The notes: generated by a model from the sequence alone, not told the origin. Shown: positions 34,350-46,394, counted from the first letter of the stretch. The stretch: DNA of 64,000 nt from Panulirus ornatus (GCF_036320965.1 NC_092226.1:18753002-18817001); one strand, 5' to 3'. Made by a program: numbers and translations.

Positions 34350-35330
34350 TCTTGAATGAGCAGACGGGACCAAATGAGAGGAGCGGAATACAACTAGCAG
34401 AAGGTAACGAGAGTGGCTTTATATAACCAGCAGAAGGTACCGACAGTGGCAGTAGACGAGAGCGAGAGTGGCTTCATATAACCAGCAGAAGATAGCGAGA
34501 GTGGCAGCAGAAGATAGCGAGAGTGGCTTTATATAACCAGCAGAAGGTACTGACAGTGGCAGTAGACGAGAGCGAGAGTGGCTTCATATAACCACCAATA
34601 GGTAGCGAGAGTGGAAGCAGAAGATAGGGAGAGTGGCTTTATGTAACCAGCAGAAAATCGCGATAGTAGCTTTATATAGCCAGCAGAAGGTAGCGAAAAT
34701 ACCTTAATATAACCACCCAGAAAGTAACGAGTGGCTTAACACAACCAGCCGAAAACAGCGAGAGTGGCTGTATACAATCATCAGAAGATAGTATGGGTGG
34801 CTTATATAACCAGCAGAAGGCAGCGCGAACTTATGTAACCAACTAAGGTAGCGAACGTGGCAGCAGGTATCATACAGATTGGCTCTTTATATCCAGCAGC
34901 AGGTATCATGCAATGTAGCTCTTTCTAAGCAGCAGCAGGTACCATGCACAGTGGCTCTTTATATCCAGCTGCAGGTACCATGCAGAGTGGCTCTATATCC
35001 AGCAGCAGGTATCATGTACAGTGGCTCTTTATATCCAGCGGCAGGTACCATGCAGAGTGGCTCTATATCCAGCAGCAGGTATCATGCAGAGTGGCTCTTT
35101 ATATCCAGCGGCAGGTATCATGCAGAGTGGCTCTTTATAAACAGCAGCAGGTACCATGCAGAGTGGCTCTTTATATCCAGCTGCAGGTACCATGCAGAAT
35201 GGTTCTATATATCCAGCAGCAGGTATTATGCAGTGTGGCTCTTTACATCCAGCAGCAGGTGCCAAACGAGTTTGGTTTTGTACGTTGTGTAGGCAGTACC
35301 GAGCGAGTGGCTTGATATATTCTCATTAGC
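34350..35330 (+). repeat. 33/36-bp minisatellite array
   Basis: To about 34870 the unit is near 33 bp (GTGGCTTTATATAACCAGCA then GAAGGTAGCGAGA). From about 34880 a 36-bp derivative dominates (GTGGCTCTTTATATCCAGCA then GCAGGTATCATGCAGA). The 36-bp part is open in several frames because 36 is divisible by 3, giving VALYIQLQVPCR-type peptides. I take these frames as by-products. The same repeat resumes at 37.3 kb beyond a LINE relic. Confidence 0.9.
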
Positions 35331-35479
35331 AGTTAACTGTATGTTTCTGACTAAGGAAGGAAATTTTATATTTCAAGTAGCAAGGACTGAGCTGTCAGAC
35401 CGCCCGTATCTCTCCTTCCAGTCCGTGTTTCCGAATCAATTTGGACATGAGCAGCAGGCACACTGAACCTTGAGATACT

Positions 35480-35685
35480 CTCTTCGAATCGAATTCAGAT
35501 TTATCTCAGTCTAAAATGATTGCATATGTTATTCATGAGACGAGGCATTACTTTGCACCCAGAATGTGTGACAACTTCTCTTCCACTGATAGGGCTTTCT
35601 GGGCTTTGATCAAAAATATCTGGAATAACAAGTCATACTACCTTTTCTTTGCTTTCCCGTTCCGAGGAAAGCATATCCCCCTCCT

Positions 35686-35777
<92 letters not shown>

Positions 35778-37050
35778 ATAAGAAAACAAAATTTTACGGT
35801 TTTCTTCTCTCCTTCCCTACTATTGTATATTGGATAACCAACTTTCCCTTACTTCCCTGACGCACATCTCACTCATCCTATGTTCCTGCCTCTGGTTCTT
35901 TTTTTTTTCTTTTGAACAGTCCGAAAAGCATTGTTCTACTGACGACAAGCATAACGTATGGACCAAATGTCATCCCTCCTCGTGTTCCGAAGGAGTACGT
36001 TTCTGTACTTGCACTTGTGCTTGCTCGAATGTTTCGCCTCTGCTTAAAAACCAAACTTTTTCCTTCTTTGTAACATGTACAGACACAGCCTATCCTAAAA
36101 AAGGGCAGCTGTTCTAACCCTCATAACTATAGCCCTGTTGCTCTGACTTTTTTTTTTTAAGCAAACTATACTTTAGGCTTCTTTGAGAACAGTAACATTT
36201 CGCAAAGCGAGAGCCTGGTGTGACTAACTTGTGATTATCTTCTTCCTCTGAGAGACTGTAGTGACTCCTGTGTTTAAGCCCTTCATATATCGGAGGCTCC
36301 TGACGATGTGTCATCGAGGCATGATATCAGTGCTTCCCTCGTTTCATTTCTTCGGGAAAGAACCAAATGTACTCATACGTTGACGACTTCGACAAAATAC
36401 ATTCCTCTACCACTTTTCTACATCTCTTGCTAGATGTACGTTTGCTCTCGTCACAACCATCTTTGTAAAGTCAGCTTTGGACAGGATTTTCCAGTAAGGT
36501 AGACACAACCTAGTAGAAATTAACGACCTAAAACCGAATTTCTTCTTATTTCTCTGTCTAAAACACCTCAACTTCCTATCTTCTTTGACTGCTCCGTGAT
36601 CCCTCTCTTCAAGAGTCACCATACTTGCTATCACAGTGACATCTGATCTACCTCGGAGACCCCATGTTATAAAATAGCTGAGTGAGTATGTGAGAAAGTG
36701 AGCCCTGCCCAGAGGTTGAAGATTCGCCTCTCTTGAACAGTTGATCCGATTCTCCAGAGAACTAATTCAACCCTGCTTAGATCTGTGCTCTCCCATACGA
36801 TGCGGTTTTTGTCCGACATTATTACTTGGTACAGTTCATAAATATCCGACTTATCAAGTCTTCTAATCTGACTTCAGTCTCATCTCAACTGCCCTCGGCT
36901 GCGGTGTTGGTTCTCTTTTCCTCTTTTGCAGATATTATTTTAGCATCTGTTCTCGAGAACTTGTCATACAAGTCCTCGCCATTATCTAGACCATAGTATG
37001 ACGAGCCATAGTATGACGAGCCACAGCGTCATGATTAACGTGCGTCCGTT
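35480..37050 (+). mobile_element. Jockey-like LINE relic
   Basis: Same family as 28.3-31.7 kb. STDRAFWALIKNIWNN near 35590 is the linker before the RT. Then VRKALFSTDDKHNVWTKCHP near 35920-35980 (compare VLKAL.SL...KA.GPDGIPP), YPKKGQL near 36090, ERTKCTHTLTT near 36360 (a wrecked motif C), SKTPQLPIFFDCSVIPLFKS near 36560-36610 and a decayed tail. A (CT)n tract (35691-35772) has expanded inside it. Many stops and frameshifts. Confidence 0.75.
35691..35772 (+). repeat. (CT)n microsatellite
   Basis: About 41 CT units inside the LINE relic. Confidence 0.98.
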
Positions 37051-37294
37051 GGTAACTCACCGGTGAGCCAACGTGATGTCCGTTTTCTTCCGTACATCAC
37101 TGATCCTCAATGCTCTTTGCTTTCTCATATCTTTCTTTTCTTAACAGTTGCAAATGTCCCGTTATTTCAAAACAGGTTTCCCCAGTCATTAAAAACTCTT
37201 CTATTATTTTTCTCATCTCCTTGCCTGTTTATCTCTTTAGAACTTCTTCATATGGAATGAAGCCGAAGAAAAGAAGTGGGAAGTACAAAGAAAG

Positions 37295-37450
37295 CAGTTA
37301 TAAAAATCCAGCAACAGTCACCGAGTGACTTCATATACCCAGAAGCAGAAAATGAGGGAATGGTTTCATATATCTTACAACAAGTCCCGACAGTGGCTTT
37401 ATACATTCAGCTGCAGTTACCGTGTGAGGGTGGCTTCCTGCAGCAAGAAG
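37295..37450 (+). repeat. continuation of the 33/36-bp minisatellite
   Basis: Diverged units with GTGGCTTTATACATTCAGCTGC and GTGACTTCATATACCCAGAA match the array at 34.35-35.33 kb. Confidence 0.75.
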
Positions 37451-39057
37451 TGGTGAACTTTGTGAGTGGTGATGTGACAAAGTTACTGGCTCTGTTTATC
37501 ATGCAGTTGATAAAACCTGCTACTCTCCCTTCCATTATGTTTTGGCTTGGGTCATGGAAGAGACGGAACCCATAGCGTCCTTGCCTCCCCAAAGCAGACG
37601 ACATTGATATCCCCTTCAATCAGCACACTCAGAGAGCAGGTAAGCCCCCTGAATTACACAAGCAGGCGAGGCCATATAGGGTAGCGTTCCGAAAAGAACA
37701 CGTCTCATATCAGGACATTTATCTGAAAGGCTCGCACTACCCAACCCTACATTAGCTTTTTTTTTCTTCTTTTTTTTATAGCTTTACCTTGACCACCTAT
37801 CCTCCTTTGTACAGGGTGTCACACCCGGTTATCCCTACCTCACTTTTTTTTTCTCTCTCTCACCTCTCACCGCTTCCCTTTAGGTCCCTCTGCCGGCCCA
37901 TTTCCCGTACACCGGCCACCGTATTCACCCTTCCTGCTCCATCCCGTCCTTGTGCACGTTACACAATCTTTCCGACCACTTCACCCGCCGCTGCGGGGAT
38001 TCCCTGAACCTTCCCCAACCCACAAACAGGCTGCCTCAGGAAGAACGACCCCCATGAATAACAAATTACAAAGAGTTAGTAATGATTACATACAAAAATC
38101 CAGGAAATGATCTATGAGAAAACTCATAATTTAGAAAATCATCAGCTTCCGCAAAAACTAAAGCAGAGGAAAAAAAAAAAAAGAAAGAAAATCCAGTATA
38201 TGATTTGTGTCAAACGTCGAATTTCGCAACACAGACAAACTATGCATGCGAACGAAAACTTGACTAAGTACTTAAAGCTACGAAGAAACAGACGAGTCAC
38301 AACTTCCGACGATTAAATGATGAAAATGACGTGACACATGGAAAAGTGTACTGTAGGCGAGAACAAAAGGCCACTGCCGACCGGGTGATCACGTCTCAAG
38401 CACCTGAAGTGGACTTGGAATAATTGTGGAGTTGCAGCAACACCCTCGACGCCAACCCTCCAGTAGGCCTGGTGCCTTATTCTGATCCAGACACAGTGGG
38501 TAAAAAAATATGGGAACAAACAATTGTGACAGTATAGCACAACATAGCCCAAGGGTGAGGATCTGTCCCGCTACAGACGACAGCATGTAGAAGACTGAAG
38601 GTAACATGAAATACAGAGAGAAAGAGGTGGAATCTGTTCTTTTCTACTAGTTTCGACAAAGTCTACTCAAGGGAACAGTTCTTCCACAAGAAGACTTTGC
38701 TGAAACTGGCTGAGCAAAATGAATTACTAGCTCTTGCTTTTAGCTTTCACAATTACTACCTTTAACCTAGCTGTCACGATAGATTACACTCAAGACAGAG
38801 GACTTTACAAAACTAAAGTGCATGAAAACATTCGTACGTACAAGTTATGAATGTATGACTGAGAGAGACACGAACACGGTCAACATGTTGCTACAACTTA
38901 CTCCGTTGTTTTTCCATCTAATCACTAAACACCGCTATTATGCATAAAAAGAATCATATTGGATATGATCCCCGACATCAGGGTCACTTTTTATTAACTG
39001 GCGCTCAAAAAGATAAGTGTTTAATTGGAGATGATTAGCCAGGGACCACATCCCACA

Positions 39058-39091
<34 letters not shown>

Positions 39092-39777
39092 ATAATCTCA
39101 GAAGTTATCACGCAAGAGGAACGTGAACATATGCAGACATCCATAGTCAGAATTCTTCTCTCTCGAGTCTTACTGGCTCGGCCTTAGCAGGTATGCAGGC
39201 AAGCAGGCTATGGAAGATGCAAAAGCTTACCTCAAGTAAGGCTGACTGTATACTGCAAAGCGGACAAGAAATTGTAATCAAGACGTAACAGAATACAAGT
39301 ATATGAAGAGGAAGAGTCTTGGAGGCTGGGCTGTCAGACCAACAGAATTGTTGGCACAGATACTGTGCGTCAGTGACTTAAGAAAAACAGAGACAGCACT
39401 TGCATAAAAAAAAAAATCTTTATCTGTTGATTACTAAAAGATTTTACTACAAATTCTGGATTTCTCTGATGATCGATGTGCGAAGATAATGTCTTCAGTC
39501 TATGGTCCTGCTACGATCATTTAGGCTGTTGGGTCGAAAGTTTCCATCTGTGTAACGTTGTTTTATTAATCATGACTGGTATACAGGGTTGTTATATTAG
39601 CGGAAGAAGATTGGCTACAACTCGGCTGAATATGCTACACTTGCACACTGTTTCCTCGGGCTCGAAGCGGAAAAAGAGAAATTAACATCAATACCAAGTC
39701 TATATTCAGCTGTAGCCCTCCATGAAATAAGAATCCTGGTCACACCACCGCCCGAGCATTGTAAGCTTCCACCTCAA
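37451..39777. other. no recognisable gene
   Basis: Long unassigned stretch. A (CA)n lies at 39059-39090, A-runs near 38170 and 39405 and T-runs near 37755. Frames of up to 79 codons show no domain. Confidence 0.45.
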
Positions 39778-39853
39778 ACCCTTGAGCACAACGGGACGCC
39801 TCCGGAGTGTGAGGGCTCGACATTTGCCTTCGTCCGTCGTGCTCAAGGGTCGT
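39778..39853. repeat. inverted pair of the CCCTTGAGCAC unit
   Basis: ACCCTTGAGCACAACGGGA at about 39779 and its near reverse complement ending TCGTGCTCAAGGGT at about 39852 enclose about 40 bases, so a hairpin is possible. The arms belong to the minisatellite family at 40.6 kb. Confidence 0.75.
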
Positions 39854-39936
39854 GAGTTGGTACTCAGGGAATTACAGTGCACGGAACCAGAGACATCATT
39901 ATGGACACCTACCTTCATATCTGTGTATTTTCTGAG

Positions 39937-39940
<4 letters not shown>

Positions 39941-39985
<45 letters not shown>

Positions 39986-39995
39986 AGAGAGAGTG
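39941..39995 (+). repeat. (GA)n microsatellite
   Basis: About 26 GA units with one AAG interruption. Confidence 0.97.
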
Positions 39996-40604
39996 TGGCA
40001 GCGTCCAGATCGGTGTGGGAGACGGGCTAGGGGAGCAGCCTAGCCCCACACACATCCACCGGCCGTTACCACCCGATTGATAACAATCACATTACCCAGA
40101 AAACTGGAAATGTGGCACGTGCTCTCTTGCAGGTTTCCGAGACAAATATTGGGAATGAGCACTCGGGGAAAAGTCAAGGCGGCTTGTAACTGTCGCTGTG
40201 CTATGTGGACACGCCTGAGTGCATCCGTAACGGGAACATTCATAAGAAATGTTAAGTGAAAAATACCAATTATGAAGAAGAAACAAAAAATTCTATTAAG
40301 AATCGACAACCATTCTTTTTGATGAACTTACGTCTAACTACCCATGACGAAGGGAAAAAAAGAGGAGCCCATATAACAATCCTCCTACGCCTCACGCCTC
40401 ACGCCGGCCACCGCTGAGCATCCAGAAGGTTCCGTCTGCTCAGTAATAATCATTGGCCGGTAACCTGGCGTGATAAACATATGCTTTAGGACAGCAGCTG
40501 ATGCTGATATTGTCATATCAAGTCCGCTGTTCATGTGCGCGTCAGGAAGCTTCGGAGGAATTATCATTTCCAATAATTTATCAACTTCAGAAATTCTTGG
40601 GCAG
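39996..40604. other. no recognisable gene
   Basis: Unassigned; a CCTCACG triplication at about 40388-40402. Confidence 0.45.
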
Positions 40605-41345
40605 TGTAAGAGCCTTGAGCACGACATTACGATCCTTGAGCACTAGGTTAGGATCCTTGAGCACGAGGCTATGACCTTTAAGCCCGATAATACGATCCTT
40701 GAGCACGAAGGTACGATCCCTCAGCACGAAGCGTCGGTGCGACCCTTGAGCATCACGTTACGACTCCTGGACACAACGGTGCTAACCTTAGAGCACGACG
40801 GTGCGACCCTTCAGCACGACGTTGCGACCCTTGGGCAGAACGGTACGAAAATGAACACTACTGCCCATCCTTACGGTGTTACGACCCTTGGGCATGACGG
40901 TAGGACACTTGACCACGACGTTACAACCCTTAAGCACGATGGTACGAGTACAGAGTACGACAGTGCGACCCTTGAGCACGACGGTACGAGCACAGAGTAC
41001 GACAATGCGACCCTTGAGCACGATGGCACGAGCACAGAGTACGACACTGCGACCCTTGAGCACGAAGGTAAGAGCACAGAGTACGACAGTGCGACCCTTG
41101 AGCACGACGGTACGAGCACAGAGTACGACACTGCGACTCGAGCGCGACGATACGAGCGCAGAGTACGCCAGTGCGACCCTTGAGCACGATGGTAAGACCA
41201 CAGAGCACGATGTTACCCTGACGTTATAACCCTCTGGCACGACGGTACGACCATTCAGCACGACGATAAAACCCATGAACACAACGGCACACCCTTGAAC
41301 ACAACCTCGAGCACGACGATACGATCCTTGAGCACGATGGCAATT
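40605..41345 (+). repeat. 21/42-bp minisatellite
   Basis: The 21-bp unit with core CCCTTGAGCACGACGGTACG recurs throughout. In 40925-41200 it is organised as a 42-bp higher-order unit in which it alternates with GAGCACAGAGTACGACA (phases at 40965 and 41007). Edges are more diverged. Since 42 is a multiple of 3, frames stay open on both strands; none looks like a gene. Confidence 0.92.
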
Positions 41346-42739
41346 ATCACTCCAAAGGCCACGTCATCATACCTCAGGGTCATGATGTCGTGTTCTAAAT
41401 CGTCCCATCATACTTGAAGGGTTGAAGTCCTTGGGTAAAATAACTCCTATTTCTGAAAAGTTACAGAATTAATCTATATCTACCGATCAAAGCTAGTCCG
41501 TATATAGATGTGATTATTTTTCCCTAAAATATGACGTGATAAAATCGTACCAGGCCATCCGAACATCATGTGTGATAGCGCTTAAATCTCCGACTGTCTG
41601 CTTAAACCGAAGATTTGAACAGACAATCTCTGACGATCCCTCAGTCGTCTTCAAATGAAGACCATGCAAGCAAACGTCCGATACTGCAACGAAATACATG
41701 ACGTGTGATCCTGAAATGGAACTTTATACACATCCTGTTGACTCCATACAACTCACGTCTCGGGATGGATATAGGAAAAACAAATTTCTGAGAACAATCG
41801 AACCTGTATTTTCTTTCGCCATGTTTCTCAACATTTCAACATAATATCGTTCCATCAAGGATATCGAACGACAATCCTCCAAAGCAGTCACACCAATTCA
41901 TCGATGTATATCATAAATAATCTTTATCTTACACGACAACCTCGCGAGTCGCAGCCTGGAGCGAAGGTGTAGAGAAAACACGTCATACGTGGATCAGCCA
42001 CGGGAGTTTGGGCGGCACCTGATAATATAGCAGTGGACAGACTTGCACCGCTCGGACATACCCATTACTGGGTGACGACCATTACTCGGTGATGACGACG
42101 AGTGCAGCGAGGGCGGAAAGAGAGCACCGTTGTCTGGGTTCCGCTCTCGCTCTCCTCCCCCCCTTGTGGCCGGCTCTCGCAGACGAAAGGCTCAGAGGCG
42201 AAATAATGTCAAGGAAGACGAGACACCAACGCCCAGTTATGTTCGTGCAACAGACACTCAACACTCACACATCGTTACTCATCGGGGGTGAGCAACGGTC
42301 TCCCGGAAACTTAAAGGGCAATCTTGATTTTTTTTTTTTTGGTCTGTGTCTAGAAACGAGTCGCCGGGAATATCAAATATGGGGGACCGTCAGTGCTTGT
42401 ACCGGCGGTCCACTTATGAACAAGGCGGGCGACCTTGATGGTCCAGTTCAATTTTGCCGCTAACACTCGGCGGAGGGGGGGAAAAAATCGGGGCTGGCAA
42501 GGTCGCCATGTTCGTAACTGCACCACTGGGACGAGTGTTGACGGTTCTCCTTAACTGATATCCCCCCCTATCTAATCCATACTCATCGGAAAAAAGTTAC
42601 CTTCTGTGGCAAGAGAATGGACGACAAGTGCTGATGTGCTGCTATATGGTAGCCATACAGACAGCCTAGCGATCCCTCCTAGTCAGCAATACCTACTACT
42701 ACCTAACATCTGTAGATCCCTCCCCCAATCATTATCTAT
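41346..42739. other. no recognisable gene
   Basis: Unassigned unique sequence; T-run at 42330, frame 42089-42463 without a domain. Confidence 0.45.
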
Positions 42740-42848
42740 ATTATTTCTTTTTATTACTATACTTAGTCGCTGTCTCCCGCGTTACCGAGGTAGCGTAAGG
42801 AAACAGACGAAAAAATGGCCCAACCGAACCACATACACATATCGATAC

Positions 42849-42850
<2 letters not shown>
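42740..42850 (-). mobile_element. RTE-like LINE 3' tail
   Basis: On the minus strand: GGGCCATTTTTTCGTCTGTT, TCCTTACGCTACCTCGG, then ACGCGGGAGACAGCGACTAA and AGTATAGTAATAAAAAG. Only the last ~100 bases of the element are present, running out of (TA)n at its 5' side. Confidence 0.8.

Positions 42851-42917
<67 letters not shown>
42851..42917 (+). repeat. (TA)n microsatellite
   Basis: About 33 TA units between a LINE tail and a SINE fragment. Confidence 0.98.
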
Positions 42918-42920
<3 letters not shown>

Positions 42921-43019
42921 TCCCCATTTAGAAAGTTAAAATGCAAGAGGGGGGGTGCTTTAGTCGCCTTCAACGACGCGCGGGGAATGCGTGGGAAGTA
43001 TTCTTTCTCCAATATCCCC
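42918..43019 (-). mobile_element. SINE fragment
   Basis: Minus strand shows the SINE 5' half: GATATTGGAGAAAGAATACT, GTCGTTGAAGGCGACTAAAG and GAGGG. Diverged and cut at both ends. Confidence 0.75.
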
Positions 43020-43363
43020 TATTGCACATGACAGCTAGAGACTGAGTGTGAACGAATGTGGCCTTTGTTGTCTTTTCCTAGCACTACCTGGCGCGCGGAA
43101 GGAAGAGGGGGGGGCATTTCATGTGTGGCGTGGTGGCGACGAGAATGGATGAAGGCAGCAAGTATGAATATGTACATGTGTATATATACATATGTCTGTG
43201 TATGTATATGTATGTATACGTTGAAATGTATAGGTATGTATATGTGCGTGGGTGGGAGTTTATGTACATACATGTGCATGTGGGTGGGTTGGGCCATTCT
43301 TTCGTCTTTTTCCTTGCGCTACCTCGCTAATGCGGGAGACAGCGACTAAGTATAATAATGAAA

Positions 43364-43366
<3 letters not shown>
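43020..43366 (+). mobile_element. RTE-like LINE 3' UTR, long form
   Basis: From GCACATGACAGCTAGAGACT through a TGTATATG-rich stretch to TTGGGCCATTCTTTCGTC, TTGCGCTACCTCGC, TGCGGGAGACAGCGACTAAG and TATAATAATGAAA. Matches 20963-21376 along its length. Confidence 0.8.

Positions 43367-43456
<90 letters not shown>
43367..43456 (+). repeat. (TG)n(TA)n(CA)n microsatellite
   Basis: Short TG, long TA, then CA dinucleotides. It is shared by the 3' ends of the LINE tail on its left and the SINE on its right. Confidence 0.97.
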
Positions 43457-43585
43457 GAAAAGAGTGCATATGAATACGCACTTTCATAGAACACATAATA
43501 ACCTCCAACAAGCAGGATTCGAACCCAGGGCCTTTTGCGCGGTAGACGGGAACGCTAAACTGCTAGGCTGTGATTGCTCCTAAGG
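43457..43585 (-). mobile_element. tRNA-derived SINE
   Basis: On the minus strand the head has a tRNA-like A box (AGCCTAGCAGTTTAGCG, 43552-43570) and a perfect B box (GGTTCGAATCC, 43515-43525) about 30 bases apart, as in RNA polymerase III promoters. The body continues GTTCTATGAAAGTGCG and runs into (TG)n(TA)n. It cannot fold as a full tRNA by eye, so I call a SINE and not a tRNA gene. Unlike the other SINE family here, it keeps its promoter. Confidence 0.7.
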
Positions 43586-43599
43586 AAATAACTGTTCGA

Positions 43600-43812
43600 T
43601 TACAAATGATCGAATACCCTTCGTATCATATCCATGAGCAACGGAGTCTACACCGGTCAAATTCCATCGGGCTCACATAACCAGCAGCTAGCATTATACG
43701 GGAGCTTATTGTACAAACGCAGAGGTACATGAACAAGAATATAGTACATATGAACGCGCACTTTCATAGAACACATACTACTCTCCAACAGCCAGGATCC
43801 GAAACAGTGACC
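43600..43812 (-). mobile_element. tRNA-derived SINE, second copy, decayed head
   Basis: Minus-strand GGTCACTGTTTCGGATCCTG, GTTGGAGAGTAGTATGTG and TTCTATGAAAGTGCGCGTTC match the copy at 43457-43585, with the B box reduced to TTTCGGATCC and the A box missing. The 3' boundary is uncertain. It truncates the RTE-like relic that begins at 43813. Confidence 0.6.
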
Positions 43813-45200
43813 TTTAGCACTATACAGACTTTCCGCCAATCCTCACGTACCTCACCATAAGCTATACATACATTAAATATCCTAACTAACCAATCAAAAA
43901 CAGTCATCTCCTTCTTTGAGATATTCAACCGCACCCACAACCACCAGGGCAACTTGCTACACTTAATCCTAAGCAAGGCTTTCCGCAACTCTTTTCACTA
44001 ATGTACTTGTAAATATTCACTTTGCATATCATCCAGACCCAAACGCCCTACATCTGCCACCTTATCATCAGAAACATTCAACATATCTTCACCTCATCCC
44101 TGCCTGCTACCATTTCCTCATTTGCCATCGTCACCTATGCCCTAATTTATTCTCTCGTTTTTCTCATAGTCAACTTCTTTCCAAAACATCTTATTCCTCC
44201 GGAAGTCTGTTGATTCTAGCTCACCCGAAAATTCATTTGCCCTCTTTTACATCCCCTGCACCTTCCTTTTGACCTCCTGCCACTTTCTCTTGTACATCTC
44301 TCAATCAGCTCCACTTCTTCCTTACAAGTAATGCGTAAATATCTTTCTTTTTCTTTCAATAAACTTAACTTCCTCATTCACCACTCACTACCCTTTATCA
44401 CATTCCCAATTCCCACCTTCCCCACGATACACACTTCCCTAAATACCTCTCATCACTCATCCATTCCTCTAGTTTCATGTACTCTCACCTTTTATGATTC
44501 TACATTCAAAAATAGCTGGTATCTCGTTTCCACGATCACTCCCTTTCGCCACCTTCCCATCCATATAATTACTTCTTTACCAACAGCCTCTACAGAGCTT
44601 CAACTTCTCCTACACCAAGAAATGATCTGACACTCAACCAGCAGCCCCTCTCAGTATTCACATCCAAGAGTGTCTCTTCTGCACGCCCATTAACCAGCCC
44701 ATAATCCAATGATGCTAACTTACCTTTTCTCCTACTTATACGTATCTATATTTATTTTTCTCCAACCTATACTTGTAATTGTATATGTCCTTCTCTTTAA
44801 ACCAGGTATTCGCCATCAACAGTCCTTTTTCAGCACACAATTCCAAAATCTGTTCACCATTTCCTTCATGTTAGTGGGTATCTCATGTCAACCACCACAT
44901 TACCCACTCTCGCATTCATATCACTCATCGACAATACTCGATCCCTCGCATCAAAATTGCTAACACTTTCCTTCAGTTCCTCCCCAAAAAACTTGCCTCT
45001 CTTCCTAACTGCTCCTGTTTCCATGTGCACAAGTTCATAAGCCCTAACAGCCATCCACCTCTCGTAATCCACTTCCATTTTTCCCCACATCAATCTGGGG
45101 CTGACCTTTTTTTTTTTACACACGAACGTTCCCACAATTCCCTCAGCATAAGTGTTACCACTTCCTAACCTGTCGCCCTTATACTAACCCCTGACTTTAC
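43813..45200 (-). mobile_element. older RTE-like LINE relic with endonuclease
   Basis: This is the only RTE-like copy here showing endonuclease sequence. Read on the minus strand: FFGEELKES and LSMSDMNARVGNVVV (compare LGDxNARVG) at about 44990-44890. Then ILELCAEKGLLMANTWFK near 44850-44790, LDYGLVNGRAEETLLDV near 44710-44660, the linker, NVSDDKVADVGR near 44040, and finally VFDWLVRIFNVCIAYGEV and REDWRKV near 43900-43820. The RT palm is missing, cut by the SINE. Many frameshifts. Confidence 0.75.
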
Positions 45201-46392
45201 CCCAGACAGTTCCGAACCACTCTTCCTTCTTCCTTTTGAGCTGTTTCACTCGGAGCCATATCTACAGCTTCATTTGATTCCCCTGTGACCCTATGTTTCC
45301 ATGTCCCCAGATCTCCTTTTTCACTGCATCAGTCGTTAGGCTCTAGTTCTGTTTGCCATGCCAGAAACTGCTCTTGCTCCCCCCTACTCGGCCCGCTATT
45401 GACTGAGTATCTCTGTTTTCTGAGTTACAGGCATCTCACTTCCGACAAACAGTCTCTACGATATCTAGCAAAAACCCTACTGATCCTTTTCGCTTTCCAA
45501 TCATTGCCCCGTCTTGCCTAGTTACATTTGTGATGAATCTCCTTAAGTGAAATGATTCTGTGTTCATGCTCTTTGACTATATATTTTTTCCAGGTCCCTA
45601 ATCTCCTCTCCCATCCTATAACACTTATGTTCTCTGATATGATTTCCGTTTCTTTAACCCCTCCTCTAACTGTGTTACCTTCTGATCCTGTTTCTCAGTA
45701 ACATTTTTCTCTAGGCTTGCGGTCTCTTGTTGACTCGTTCTTTACATCTTCCCTTACCCTCCCTCCCTCCTTTAGATCTGGTCAGAGCCGATTGTTCATG
45801 GTACCTGCCCTTGTCCGACTACTGCAATGGAAAATGAGAAACAAAAAATAACCTGGCTCGGCTGAATGTTTCTGATAACAGGTTTAGCCAAGTAAGATCG
45901 ATTGGATGGTCTGAGATTTCGTCGCCTTGATTCATGGGTCTCCTATTTGCCTGGTTCATGCAATGCCAAAAGTTTAAGATCATTTTACAGTCTGTTCAGT
46001 GTAACGGTTGGTCGTCTTCCTGGCGCCAAACAATACTTCACTTAGTTTATTTACTTTGGCAGTAACTCTCACTTTCGATCAGAAATATCTGGTGTTCCCT
46101 GCTTCACTGCTGTTCAACTGTTCATTCCGGTACAGTGCGAAGTTATATTTGAGAGATGTTACATTCAAGAACCCAGATATATGCTACTCCCTAACATTAT
46201 CAGTAAAAAAAAAAAAAAAAACAGTCCTGTCAAATCTCACGTAGTCGCAGCCAAAAATAATGCTATTTATGCTTAGCTGTAAATCAAAGATTTAATGAGC
46301 CATCCCTGGTTTTGCGTTTAGTCGGCCACTTACACTTGCATATTGAGTGTATATGTATCTTTGCAAGCGTATAACTCTCAATTTGTACTGAA

Positions 46393-46394
<2 letters not shown>
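45201..46394 (-). other. unassigned; charged, coiled-coil-like minus-strand reading
   Basis: Minus-strand readings near 45760-45550 are Lys/Glu-rich (EKNVTEKQDQKVTQLEEG, KETEIISEN), as in coiled coils. They could be the 5' part of the LINE relic or another retroelement, but no motif decides it. The rest is unassigned. Confidence 0.25.

Noticed and set aside
34879..35315. Overlapping frames of 123-137 codons
   Set aside because: By-products of the 36-bp minisatellite; several frames are open at once on both strands.
40671..41282. Frames of up to 170 codons on both strands
   Set aside because: By-products of the 42-bp unit; both strands and several frames are open.
43510..43585. tRNA gene
   Set aside because: A and B boxes are present but I cannot form a complete cloverleaf, and a second decayed copy lies next to it; a SINE explains it better.
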